Shown piece after piece: positions 1 through 11,600 of a stretch of 64,000 nucleotides of DNA. The stretch lies in assembly GCA_963920635.1 (NCBI GenBank), contig OY987298.1, positions 25,460,647-25,524,646 of the forward strand. Reading direction: 5' to 3'. The stretch's first letter is position 1. Each line of letters starts with the position of its first letter. Under the pieces are notes generated by a model that made no database searches, was not told the origin of the DNA, and saw only the letters and a list, made by a program, of their open reading frames with translations. The DNA comes from Pseudeuparius sepicola (taxonomy: Eukaryota > Arthropoda > Insecta > Coleoptera > Anthribidae). The translations under genes were made by a program, and so were the position numbers.

Positions 1-437
1 GGCAATTATATAAAATAAACGACAACTGTTTTACGATACTTTAGCGCCCTCTACCTTTTTGGGAATGAACAACAGAAAGTTCGGCCTGCAGCAAAAAATT
101 TTGCAAATTCCAAGCTGTATAATTTTTGTCTTTTTACTTTTTTTTCCTCCGACCAATAGGAAACAAGATAAACCGATTCCAATTTTGATGGCGATGAAAC
201 AGGGTGGCGTGGGTATGAGCTTTCTAACCAACAGTAACAACATATCAAAAATTCGGCTTTGCGGATTTTTTTCAATCTACCCCCCTTTTCCTGGATTAAC
301 TTTACTACAACAATAGCTACCAAACTCACCTTCCCCAAGTGGCAAATTTTGAAGTGCCTTGTGTGGGACTCGTGAATGAGTTTGATACTTGACAATTCCG
401 AATTTTCAGATTCCATTTACGATTATTTTTTAATATA
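1..437. other. Intergenic, nothing recognised
   Basis: AT-rich sequence. Short overlapping open frames on both strands show no recognisable protein signature. Confidence 0.5.
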
Positions 438-1748
438 CAGGGTGTCCCGAAATTAGTCTGCCATTATTTATTAGCGCGTTCTGCGCCACAAAAAAAAAGA
501 ATAAGTTCCTATAAACATGGCCTCAAAAATGCCCCCTAAGGGACTATAATAGCCTCCGAAATGGACACTTTGGTAAATGTGTTTTTTTTTTCTAAATATT
601 TCCAAAACGACAAAGATAAAATTCTGAAATTTTATATGTGATATACCTGTGAGATTTGACATTAACCAAGGTAGAGGTAGTTTCTTTATCATAGGCGTCC
701 CAAATGGGAGGTCAAGGGGTTAAAATTCCTCAAATTTTGTGTGTACTTTTTCCCATATTTCTTGAGAAATCGTGATGAAGTTTCAGGCAGGGCATTCTAC
801 AAAAAAAATCCTTTGGTTAAACTTCCATAGAGAAAGGAATAAAAGGAGAGGTGTCAAAATAGTGCTGCCAACATGAAAGCAAATATCGTGAGTATAGCGC
901 CACAGGTAGAACACTAGCATACTAATTGTACGGTAGGGGGGCTAGCAGGAAATTTAAATTAAATGTTAAAAATAATATACATTTTTACTGGAAGAAAGGT
1001 TTTTAAAGATAGACTAAAAAACAGCCTCAGCCCTTAAAACCATTTCTACCAATGAAAATGCGAAGAAGTTATGAGTTTTGGTGGTAGGTATTGTTAAGCA
1101 AGTAAAAAGCGTTTGTTAGAGATCTTGTATTAAAATAAATTTAAAAAAATAACAAATTAAATTAAATAACAAATTAAATATACACTAAAAAACTTACAGT
1201 AGCAAAATATCAGCTGTACCCTGTGGCTTTAAAATTACTTGCTCAGTTACACAGAGATCAGATTTATCGTACGCAGGGGTTCACATGTAAATAATAGGCA
1301 AAATTAACATTGTCTCAAAAATGCCCCCTAAGGGGGCTATAGGCCCCGAAATGGACACTTTGGCAAACGGCTTTTTTAAATATTTCCAGAACGAGTAAAG
1401 ATAAAATTCTGAAATGTGGTATGTGATATGCCTGGGAGAAGAAATCATTAAAAACGGCACACAAAAAATTTGGATTATTTTTAACTCCTTGACCCCCCAT
1501 TTGGGACGCCTATGAAGGAGAATGTCAAACTATCTCTATCTCTGTGAATATCCCATAACAAATTTCAGAATTTTATCTTTGTTCGTTCTGGAAATATATT
1601 TAGAAAAAAAACGTTTGCCAAAGTGACTATTTCGGGGGCTATAGCCACCTTAGGGGACATTCTTGGGGTCATGTTTATAGGAACATTTCATTTTTTTGGT
1701 CGCAGAAAGCTCTGCTAAATTATGGCAGGCTAATTTTGGGACACCTTG
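438..1748. mobile_element. TA-flanked fold-back MITE (Tc1/mariner-type ends)
   Basis: Ends read CAGGGTGTCCCGAAATTAG at 438 and its diverged complement ending at 1748, both flanked by TA. The arms are inverted for about 280 bp (roughly 438-720 against 1484-1748). An inner segment at 1316-1500 repeats part of the left arm again, so the element is itself internally duplicated. There is no transposase. The TA duplication and CAGGGTG ends suggest mobilisation by a Tc1/mariner-superfamily transposase, such as the relative at 43764-46397. Confidence 0.75.
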
Positions 1749-1945
1749 TATAGTAAGTGAGAAGCTCTACCAAGGACTCTTTAAAATAAGGGGACCCATC
1801 ATGTCAGTCTATCGCATAGGAAAAGTGAAGCCTTGAGGGGAAGTTTGTTTTCTGTCGACTCCAAGGAGACCACAGGGGGCTTGTACAATGTTGTTATATG
1901 TCAGTGTCCAACTGCCATCAGACATTGGGTATGTCGACACTAGCT

Positions 1946-2515
1946 TGGCTGAATCCTTGTTTGTTTGCTATGTAGATTGCTTCTTTAAATTTCCTTCGGT
2001 ACCAGTGAGACTCCTTTTCGACGATTTTCGCATCTGACCAATTCATTCGGTGTTGGTTCGTTGGTTGGTCCACACGTGTTCTGCTATTCCCGATCGTAAG
2101 GTCTCTTCTTTTTGGGTGTGCATCTTATGTTCCGTCAGTCTTACTTCTAGAGGCCTCTTGGTTTCTCCTATCTAGACCTGTCCACACTCGCGGGGTATCT
2201 CATATATACACTCCTTGTCACTGAATTGATTTGGTGGTTTTGTTTTTTGTTTTTGTAAGTGTGGATCGGAGAGTGGAACCTGACTGGAAGAATGTTTGAA
2301 CATTGTATTGACTGGCATTTCTTTTGATTTTCTCAGAGACACCCTTGATGTATGGTATGACCAGCTTCTTTCCCTGTCCCTCTTGCTCTCGATTGCTCTT
2401 TGTGGTGGTGTATTTGGCGATAGAATCTTCTATGGTTTTCAATGAGAAGCCGTTGCCTAAAAGGTCCCTTTTGATGTTTCCGGTTTCTTCATGCAGTGCT
2501 TTTTCTGTGTTCCAG
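1946..2515 (-). pseudogene. Penelope-like element fragment: linker and GIY-YIG endonuclease, minus strand
   Basis: On the minus strand from about 2510 leftward the frame reads LVIPYIKGVSEKIKRNASQY and then GSTLRSTLTKTK, the conserved stretch between the reverse transcriptase and the endonuclease of Penelope-like retroelements. It continues into a decayed GIY-YIG endonuclease (complement of 1950-2215). The reverse transcriptase is absent. This is a 5'-truncated dead copy that meets an inverted partner at about 2510. Confidence 0.7.
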
Positions 2516-2890
2516 GTTCCACTCTCCGATCCACACTTACGAAAACAAAACCACCAAATCAATTCAGTGACAAGGAGTGTATATATGAGGACCCCTGCGA
2601 GTGTGGACAGGTCTGCATAGGAGAAACCAAGAGGCCTGTAGAAGTAAGACCGAAGGAACATAAGAAGCATACCGGAAAATGGAGAGACCTTACGATCGGG
2701 AATAGCAGAATACGTGTGGACCAACCAACGAACCAACACCGAATGAATTGGTCAGATGCGAAAATCGTCGAAAAGGAGCGCCACTGGTACCGAAGGAAAT
2801 TTAAAGAAATAGTCTACATAGAAAGCAAACAAGCATTCAGCCAAGCTAGTGTCGACATTCCCAATGTTTGGCACCCTCTGGTCAAGCAGG
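2516..2890 (+). pseudogene. Penelope-like element fragment: GIY-YIG endonuclease, plus strand
   Basis: The plus-strand frame reads CIYEDPCECGQVCIGETKRP, the GIY-YIG motif in altered form (CIY...CIG), then RPKEHKKH and KIVEKERHWYRRKFKE. These are the endonuclease motifs of Penelope-like elements. The segment is the inverted partner of 1946-2300. Inverted partial copies are common in this retroelement class. A run of about 19 G follows at 2890-2909, then a 3' tail near 3040 with the tcgaaacgtc motif seen after Penelope endonucleases. Confidence 0.75.
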
Positions 2891-4531
2891 CGGGGGGGGG
2901 GGGGGGGGGACCGCGGCAATCCACTGGTGCCAACAGGGATTAGTGTTTAATCATTATGCAAATACTCTGTATATAAACCTCAATCGCTTTCTTGTACTTC
3001 ACATTTTCACTCAAAAACGGTCAGAGATTTGACTGATCGAAACGTCTTGTTTAGAAATAAATCAAGACAATGGAAGTCCGACCAAAGAACAATCTACTTT
3101 GTCTACATTTAGGTCAGTTAAAGATAATGCACCTTTTTTTAAATGCCTTTGGTCTGAAGGTTTATTTTAGGTTTGTGAGATACCCTTGAGAGAGAAATAA
3201 AATGGCAAAAATTTTATAAGGACTAATGAACACCGAGAAAAACTACATAATTAGAACTTCTAGACCTAATCTTGTTAGTTCATCCCAAAAACTGTGAAAG
3301 TTCTTTGGGTAGATACATTCAACAAGGGAATAAAGTTCAAGTATACACATTACAAATTGATTGAGATATTCTGCACTTGTTCACACAACATTGTCAAGTC
3401 TAATTTTTAGAAATCATGGAAACCATTAATAATTTTTTACTAACAATCAAGGTACCTGTTATCATAGATTCTCTAATAAAATGGCATACTTGGCATCACT
3501 GGTACCATTAGAATGTGGAAAGAATAAGCCTCAACTTGTAAAGTATAATGCTGGGTCCCCTTACTTTTTTAAAGAGTCCCTGAGCTCTACATTCTGTTCT
3601 ATTATTTTTGAAATTACACTTATTCCATGGCATACTATGGCAAAAAAACCCTAAAAATAACGATATCGTTTTATTTAAGGCATTAGAGAAACAAAACAAT
3701 GGTGCCATTGAATTGTTGGTACCTACTTGAAAACCCTAATTACCAAGTTTCAGTGACATCGCTTGTACAGGGTGTTTATGGATTAGGAACCCCCTGTATA
3801 GAAGAAAGTGATATTGTTTGGCAATTAAATAGGGACATACATTTTAAATTGTTTTTAATATCAAGGATTTTAAATTGAAACAGTTCAGTGATGGAACCTT
3901 CTTATCAAACGCATGTTTACTACTGCCAATGAAGTCAGAACCTATAGACGTGGCGCCCCATTCATAAAATCCCGTTTGTGTTGTCTCCAAGAAATAATAT
4001 ATATAGACTCTAAAAACAAAGATAGAACGTCAGCCATCCACCAGGTAGTCATTGACCTTTTCCGGTGATATTCCTCCGGAACCACTCTTGGATATCGGGT
4101 GTTTTTTCTTATTTAATTATTTTTTGGGGGCGCCGGAAGCATCGGAACTTCACCTGAAGACTCGGGTGGAGGTCTGCCCCAGAGCCGAAATAACTTCGCT
4201 ACGGCTAGACAAACTCACAACATTTTCGAAATAGTTTTTGGTACAGACATAGGGAAAGACACATATAAACCATCCGATTTCTCGATGAAAAAAAGCTTAA
4301 TATCTCTCGAAATTTCCTCTTTGAAAAACCGAAGAAGCGTTAAATCTCTTATTAATAGGTGGACTATCCTCTCGCTCCCCATCACGGTTTTCCTCGCCTC
4401 ACGACCCTATTTAAGAAGCTTTTTCGACTTGGTTACTGCGGAGACAGTTTTCAGAGGCCACTGTATCACTGTGATTAGTTATGGGCATCAGGCGTTCATC
4501 AAAACAAACCTGTCTATAGGTTCTGAAGTCA
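2890..4531. other. Intergenic: Penelope-like 3' tails and unassigned repeats
   Basis: A poly-G tract begins near 2890. The stretch 2980-3070 resembles a Penelope 3' end (tcgaaacgtcttg). The stretch 4130-4200 (cctgaagactcgggtggagg followed by agagccgaaat) resembles another. The segment 3553-3590 is an inverted match to 1770-1800 and 12541-12575, a short dispersed repeat built on AGGGACTCTTTAA. No gene is recognised. Confidence 0.4.
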
Positions 4532-4539
4532 TTGACTAC

Positions 4540-6738
4540 CAGTGCCGGACTGGCCCATCTTGGCCCAGTGAGATTTTTTTAAACAAGGGGCCCCCACATT
4601 AGAAGAATGATGAAAATGGGATTTGCTCAAAAAGGTAGCTACATAGAAATATCGGATTGCTTTTTGAAAAGAAAACACAATATATTTATAAAAAGTATAA
4701 CAAAATAATAAATGAACAAGAAAATTAAAATAAACCCTATAAACAGGTACGGTACCTATACAAATGTAAATATAGTAAATGTAAGTCTTTCTTTAAGCAT
4801 TTACTGAAATATTGTGAAGACCGACATCGGCTTGACATTTGACACTTTTTTAATCATTAAGCGGTTTCCAGGGGCACATAAACACAATGAATTTTGCATT
4901 GTCGTCTCCTGACACCTAAAAAGCAGTGGTAGGAACTGCTGCGTAGCAAGTCTTTCTAATTTTCAGTCAATGCTTTAAGTTTGAGTCTAAGCAATAAAAT
5001 AAAAAAAATAAAAACACAAAAAATTTGAACTAAATTTTCTACACAATATCGAATCACATCTAAGTAGTAAGTACCTAGGGGTTAGGTAAGTATATTATTT
5101 CTAAAGTCACTTGAAACAGCATAAAAAAACTCTAATTGGTGTCACAAAAAGAATATAGGACATAAGCGTCACACGCAGTTTTCAAAAATATACATATTCT
5201 ACAAGCAACGTAATATTTAACTTTTAAGGTTTTTTTAAGGTTGTCAAAAGGTCTCTAAAAAGCCATATCGATTATAACTATTTACGCAAGTATATCGTGT
5301 GAAATTATGGCACACCTATCCACAGCATTTCGCTGCACAAGTGGCCAGCCGTCGAACAGTGTAACCCATGCAAGTATTGGTGATATTATATATTAGGCGA
5401 GCATGCAGTCACTTGTTTTTATTGCAATGGTAGCCTATCTCTGTCTCCTTCATCTCTTTCCACTACTAATACCAGGTGTGGTTTATTATGGTTATAAAAG
5501 TGTTTTGTCTCGTATTTTATTACAGAGGCGCCTGTTCTCGAGCTACCCTGGTAAAATATAAATGAACTAACTTGGAACACAGTGATATATGGGGTGCGAT
5601 CTATTTGATGATATAGCATTTACCACACTCTGCTACTGGTAAAAATACACTTATCTGCAGAAATCACCCTTATAAAATTCAAAGGTTTTTATGCTGTTCC
5701 AAGTGACTCTAACCAGCTAATATTTTTTTATATGAAGAAGTTTCTGAAGCCAAACGTAAGATAATTTTTTCAGGATCGATTAAGCGCAATGTTTCTGCTT
5801 CCACGCTCATTAAAATAAAACTTTCCACTTTCCAGTAAGTGTTCTGACAAGCTTGACCAAAGACGTGATTTAATTATTATTGATTTGGAAAAAACGCGCT
5901 CACATGCTACTTGGGTACAACCTACCTCACGGTTCCACGACATATCATCACACGACATTTCATCACGCGGCATTTCATCACGGACATTTCATCATGACGA
6001 CAGTTGATCACTATGACACTTCATCACTATGACACTTCATCACTATGACGACTCATCACATACAATTTCATCTCATCAGTTTTTATCTTGAACTTTTAGA
6101 AATGGAAATGGAAAACTTTAATAATTTAATATAATTTAAAAACAGGTAATTAATACTTGTTTACATATTATGTACCAGAAATATCATTTAAAAGATTAAC
6201 CCATTTAAAAGCAGGTAATACCTCATTGTTGTGATATTATGCAAAATCTTCAAAGAAGGTTAATAACCATAGCTATTAAAGTGCTTAATCGACCTGGATG
6301 CAATATACTTAGAATCGTTTTATTAATTTTCTTGTTTTATTTTACAGTGATATTTTTTTATGATAATTTATGTGGCTTTGATTTTATGTTTTCCATTTCC
6401 ATTTCTAAAAGTTATAAAATTGTATGTGATGAGTCGTAGTCGTCACAGTGATGAACTGGGGCGTGATGAAGTGTCATAGTGATGAACTGTCGTCGTGATG
6501 AAATGTCCGTGATGAGATGTCGCGTGATGAAATGTCGTGTGATGGTGTGTCGGGTTACCCTACCTCACATACTCACATTATAGGATTCGTTTGTTTGAGT
6601 AGGTAATAATAGAGGCCCTCCGTCGGGCGCGCTAGCGCTCTCTGAAGGCGTTCAGGGCAGGGGCCCCCAAGCGGCCTTTACAGGGGGGGGGGGGGCGTGA
6701 GATTTTTCTCACTATCTCACCTGTCCAGTCCGGCACTG
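4540..6738. mobile_element. Non-autonomous hAT-type element with CAGTGCCGGACTGG ends
   Basis: Terminal inverted repeats CAGTGCCGGACTGG (4540) and its complement (ending 6738) are flanked by the perfect 8-bp direct repeat TTGACTAC (4532-4539 and 6739-6746), the hAT signature. Both subterminal regions also carry GGGGCCCCCA and a gtgagat/ctcac motif. No transposase frame remains. A Foldback-like element (5931-6559) is inserted inside, and a 13-base poly-G run precedes the right end. Confidence 0.85.
5931..6559. mobile_element. Foldback-like element with tandem-repeat arms, 9-bp target duplication
   Basis: The arms (about 5931-6075 and 6420-6559) are inverted complements built of short units of the type TTTCATCACGNGACA and CACTATGACACTTCATCA. 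They are flanked by the exact 9-bp repeat CTACCTCAC (5922-5930 and 6560-6568). Long inverted repeats made of tandem subrepeats plus a 9-bp duplication are the hallmarks of Drosophila Foldback (Mutator-related) elements. The AT-rich core has no gene. It lies within the hAT-type element 4540-6738, so it is the younger insertion. Confidence 0.75.
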
Positions 6739-6949
6739 TTGACTACTGCAAACAAACGTGTGTAAAAAGTCAGTGTAATTTAGTTCCACTTAATAAATTC
6801 CAGAGATACTGATATGCTTATATATTTTTGTTATGTATTGTAAATTCTAGAATTTAGAATTCTCTTTATGTATTTTGGTGCATTTTCCTTCACGTGATTA
6901 AAAATTACATCTCTGTGCATATCTTCTTTTGAAATGTTGAGAACATTGC

Positions 6950-7215
6950 TAACTATTTAGACCGCATGTTTTTCTGCCATACATCGATCTTGGTTAGAAT
7001 CAAGGTCAGGGCAGACTGGCACAGATGCACATGCCTTTAAGGAATAACACCGTTGATAGCCAAGAGCGCTGGATAAAATGTGGATTCACGGTATTGCTCC
7101 TTAATAGCTTTATCTGGCAACGAAGACCCTCCCCCGCACAAGAATTCAGTTGATTTTGGGGTACTCCTAGTTTGGAGTATTGTGAGGATGGCAATTATTA
7201 TTATTATAATCTTCA
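6950..7215 (-). repeat. Unclassified interspersed repeat with (AAT)n end
   Basis: The minus strand matches 46440-46556 plus 49713-49975, the repeat copy that the pogo-like element split. Shared blocks include the AAT microsatellite, CACAATACTCCAAACTAGGA, a GTGCGGGGGAGGG box, GCAATACCGTGAACCCACAT and AGAAAAACATGCGGTCTAAA. A shorter copy lies at 29500-29582. The class is unknown. No terminal inverted repeats were established. Confidence 0.65.
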
Positions 7216-8514
7216 AAGGCTTGCCGATACGTGCACTCATCGACTTATTTGTATTATTTTATCTAATAAAATTAATTTATCAAGTGTGCAATTTTTGCCT
7301 CCACGCCCTGTATAGTAGACAAACTGCACTGTGTTAACAAAGAATCCCAGGAAGGAGTCAAAGCCCTATAGGCATTAAAAAAACGTGAGATTGAAATCAC
7401 CCTGTGTAGAAGATAGGAGCCAAGTTTTGACACAATATTTTGATATCACGGTGATAGGTGCCAGTATGTGGTGTTTCGATATTTTTATGCTTGGCTGTGT
7501 GGCTTTTAGCTCTTTCCCGACTTGCAAAACTAAATGTAATAATAATCCATCGGTAAGTATTTTGTAATTTAAATTAACTTTTGAGGTCGTGCACCAAAGT
7601 GGCATGCATAGGCATTTGTGTAAGTGCCTTCTTCTTCATAATTGGAAATTTAAAATTAGAATTGCTAGGATGGATTTCTAAACTTAAAGACATAAATGGG
7701 CCTTATATATATTTTTTGTATTATACCTAGTTACCGATTTCACGAAAAATGAGGATTTCTACCTCGATTAGTTTGTCGAAACAACTGAAAGGTGCGTACA
7801 TCGTGATGAGTAAAAAATGCGAAAGTGTGAATTTTTTTTTTATTTTGAGTAGGTGGCTGTGAATTCATATTTGACATTGTCTTGAGATTCCAAACAACTT
7901 TTCTTAGTGCCACTCTGATGTAGTTCCAAAAATAAGGGTACTTTACTCTTGAGGAATTTTCATATTTTTCAACCTACCCTGTATACGAATCGAAATTTCA
8001 AAATTTTTGCGGGTGGATTTTGAGTTTAAGCACAAGCACCAACTTTTATCAAGAATAATTTTTTTTGAGAAACTTCAAATAAAGAAAATTCCCATTTGTA
8101 TCCAACTTTCTGGCAGACACTGTATATGAAATTGTCATAAGGGTACAACTTTTCTATTTAAATTTTTCTTGTGATTAAATTTCAAAAATTCATAAGTGTG
8201 GAACATGGAGGTTTTCTTTGAGATTTTTTAAATAGACACTCAATTCTTGTGTGAAATGAAACAACTAAAGGCCTGTTTCAGAGCACACCCGTTTAGGTAA
8301 TTTTGGAATTCGGTTAGGCACCTATTGTTGTGGTGCTGGTCAGTTGCACCTGGCATATTTTCTGTCCTAAATTACTCGCATTTCATACGTAGTAAACACC
8401 TTTTTAAAAATACACATCGTGTTAAGGCCAAGCCAGGTGCCAACTTGTCTCTCCACCCGCAATTTGTTTTATCATCTGTTCGAGTTATTTTTATAATTTT
8501 CTTTTCTTTTTCAG
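7216..8514. other. ERR: Upstream of ERR coding start: dispersed repeat and AT-rich sequence
   Basis: The stretch 7805-7975 is a dispersed repeat with a second copy at 37205-37380 in the same orientation (shared GTACTTTACTCTTGAGGAAT and others). The remainder is unassigned and may be a 5' intron of ERR. A polypyrimidine tract at 8495-8513 serves the ERR exon acceptor. Confidence 0.5.
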
Positions 8515-8634
8515 AGGTTAGACTTTATGGAAAACACATACGAAACAAAACTCAGATCTCCTGGTAGTCCAGATCGACAGTATTGCTCTTCAACGACACA
8601 ACCTCATTTAGACTCAGGGATAGGACAACTTGAG
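8515..8634 (+). CDS. ERR: ERR exon 1 of the coding part (N-terminal A/B region)
   Basis: The acceptor cttttctttttcag ends at 8514 and the donor gtaaga starts at 8635. The first in-frame ATG is at 8527, so 8515-8526 is 5' UTR or an extension from an upstream exon. It encodes 36 residues beginning [18 protein letters not shown], a serine/threonine-rich N-terminal tail of the type found in insect ERR proteins. It ends in phase 0 and joins the DNA-binding-domain exon at 9908. Confidence 0.85.
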
Positions 8635-11600
8635 GTAAGAGACTTGAATAAAAGATTTACTTTTTGTTTATTTGAAGAATTCTCTATTTCAAGTGAGTAA
8701 GAAAACTATTATCTTACGTGCCCATTGGAATAAGAGATATGATAAAATAAGAAAACTGAATAATTAATTTTACTTTGAGATTATCCCGGTCTAGACTTCT
8801 GAAGCTTAAATATTTATATCGATTCACTATAGACCTAATTTGAATAAATTTGTAACTTTGTTTCCCTACATACATCACTATACAAATAACAAAGAAGCCC
8901 CTGATGGATGTGTTTGTGTTGAAATTTAGGAGGTAATGACTTTATTTTGAGTTGTAAAGAGTTACTCAATGTGCCACAAGGATTATATACTGGATAGATT
9001 AAAATAACCCCCACATGGACATGATCTTGACTATTTATAGCTCGAGAAGACTCGGGTCACTCAGGTAATGTAACGTCAAAGGGATATCCCACTGAACTTT
9101 TAATAAAACCAAGAAATATGACTGATAGAGGTTATACATGAGATGGAAATATATTCATGTCACTCTCTAATCTTGACAAATAATTACTAACTTGTCAAAA
9201 AAGTGGCAGCAATATAAGCAGTTATTTCTAATGCCTTATGACATTATCAAAAAATTATCTATAGATTCTGTAGATAATTAACAAAAATTGTTTTTTATAG
9301 ATGCTTCATGTAAATTTTATCGTGATAGTGACAAATGCACATTTAGTTATCCAAATCACTTTTTTAAGTTCTTGTCGTAGTTAAATTATTGTTGATTACT
9401 TCAAATTAACCATATTGTCTTTATCATAATGAATGAAACATAATAGAATACCTTAGAGAGCCAATCAATTACTACTAAAAAAAAACATTATTCGTAGTTG
9501 AATTAATAAATTTGAATGTCAAGGAATATTTTATTTTTATCTGTGTTGGAACTTTTCTCAGAACTTTTATTATAGTATAAAAGAAACCTTTTCTGTCAGA
9601 TTAGAGTCCATCTATTCAAATTGTTTTTCTTTGGCTTCTTGGTAACTTATGTATGAAATATAAGATAAATGGTACCAATGTATTTGTTAATTTAAAAAAA
9701 ACATCTTTTGTCGTCTATGACGTTTGGCACTGCTAACATTATAGTATACTTCTTTGACAGCATAACTCCAAAGGAGACCAAGTCTTATTTTGGCCTAAGT
9801 TCTATAATGTTAGAAAAAAAATGGATATAATTGTAAAATACGTATAAAATCTCCTGTCATTTTCAAAATGTTTCTTAACCACTAATCCTCTGTATTTTCT
9901 ATTACAGGGTGAAACGAAAGAAGATTTACCCCGAAGGTTATGCCTAGTTTGTGGTGATGTTGCCTCAGGTTTTCACTATGGTGTTGCTTCGTGCGAAGCA
10001 TGTAAAGCATTTTTCAAAAGGACGATACAAGGTAACACAAATTTGAATAATCTAAACCCTGTTTTTTTTTTGTTTTATTCAGTGCTAAATTTTTATAAAG
10101 ATGGCAAAGACTGTTGTACTAGAGATTGTAGGCGTTGACATTTTTTGTGGCAAAATTGACTTAGCGGAACAAGATGGAGCAACAAAACATGTTCATATTT
10201 TCAGGTTACTGCCAATGGAACAATACATTATTCATTTTGTCAATTCCACATTTTCATTGACAGTAATAGGAAGGGGAACACTGTTCAGTAGAGATACTGC
10301 ATGGCAAGAAAATTGACAGATATTTATTTTGTTATCTTGGTGGATGACATACAAATTTTTTCAAAAAGTTCCATAAAAGCATTACAAATAACAATTTGAG
10401 TTATAAATAATAACCTATAACAAAGATTCCTAAGGATACAAAACAGCAAGCAAGATAGAAATTATAAATGAAATATCCCAACTTGCATGTAAGAAATTTC
10501 AGTTATTGTCCTACACATACTTGGTAAACCTTCGGGGAGAAAAAGTCAAATTTATTATTTCCGAGCTATAATAGCAGTTTTCACTTTTCAAACAAAAATA
10601 ACAAATAATATCTTACCAATTTACTGACACACTGGCAAGAGTGGCTTTAACAGCCGTTTACATTACCATAAATTACCCCTATAAATACAACCAACATTTT
10701 CATCTAAAATGAAGGCCCGCAGCTCCCCTATCCTGACACCATATACATCCCCCTCACCCAGTTTAGCTGTGCCAAAGGACTCGAACCTTACCCAGTCAAG
10801 CGTAGAGCACTCTGTGACTAGGTGGTGAGCGGTCTCCTCATTCTCCAGGCACCACCTGCTCTCCCGCTCATTACCCACACCTATGAGACGTAGGTGCCGA
10901 GCCAGACGACAGTGTCTGGTGAGGACCCTCACCAATCCTTTCAATTCTTGGCAAGGGCAGAAGCTCCCCAGACAAGACAGCCAATAGACCCCGAACCATG
11001 AACCTCGTCCGCCCCATCCCCAGAGCCCTGCGCCACTCTTCGACAAATCTGTCTTGCAGCCATTCGTCCAGGGCACCAATTGCAACCCGAGGTGTGATAC
11101 CCACAAGGGGCTCAGGCCCCATCGGCCTGGTCATGGACCCTTCTCTGGCTAACCGGTTGGCGATCTCTTTCCCCATGATTCCCAAATGCGCGGGAGCCTA
11201 GGACAGAGCCACCTTGTTCCCCTTTGCCACAAATTTGAGCAAACTCACTCTGCAATCCTCCACTAGCGGTGGAGCCTGAGTGACTCCTCCGCTCCCATCA
11301 CAATGGCAAACACCTCCGCCTGGAACACCGTAGTGTGTTCCCCAATGGAGGCCGTCAATCTCTTGTCCAGTTCCTTACAAAAGGCCCCGGCTCCTGTACC
11401 TTTGCCCATTTTGGACCCGTCCGTATACCAGACCAGTCCTCCACGGCTGTCGCTGTTTCTCCTCAACCCACTCCGTCCTCTCTGGGAAGAAAAAGCGGAG
11501 ACGGTCTTGAAAGCTGATGGAAGGCACCTACACATCTCTTCTCACTTCCAAGAGAGACCCTCCAGGCTGAGAGTCACCTTGGCCGCCCCGTGCTCCACCA

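Noticed and set aside
2218..2300. Open minus-strand frame upstream part (MLVRWLVHTYS) as a novel protein
   Set aside because: It runs through the complement of the decayed GIY-YIG fragment in the wrong frame. Only the Penelope-type part near 2300-2510 is meaningful.
4052..4602. Two plus-strand open frames of 60 and 105 codons
   Set aside because: No recognisable domain. The second overlaps the end of the hAT-type element at 4540.
5931..6559. CRISPR-like array of GATGA repeats
   Set aside because: Units are imperfect, have no unique spacers and form inverted arms with a 9-bp target duplication. It is a Foldback-like element in a eukaryotic genome.
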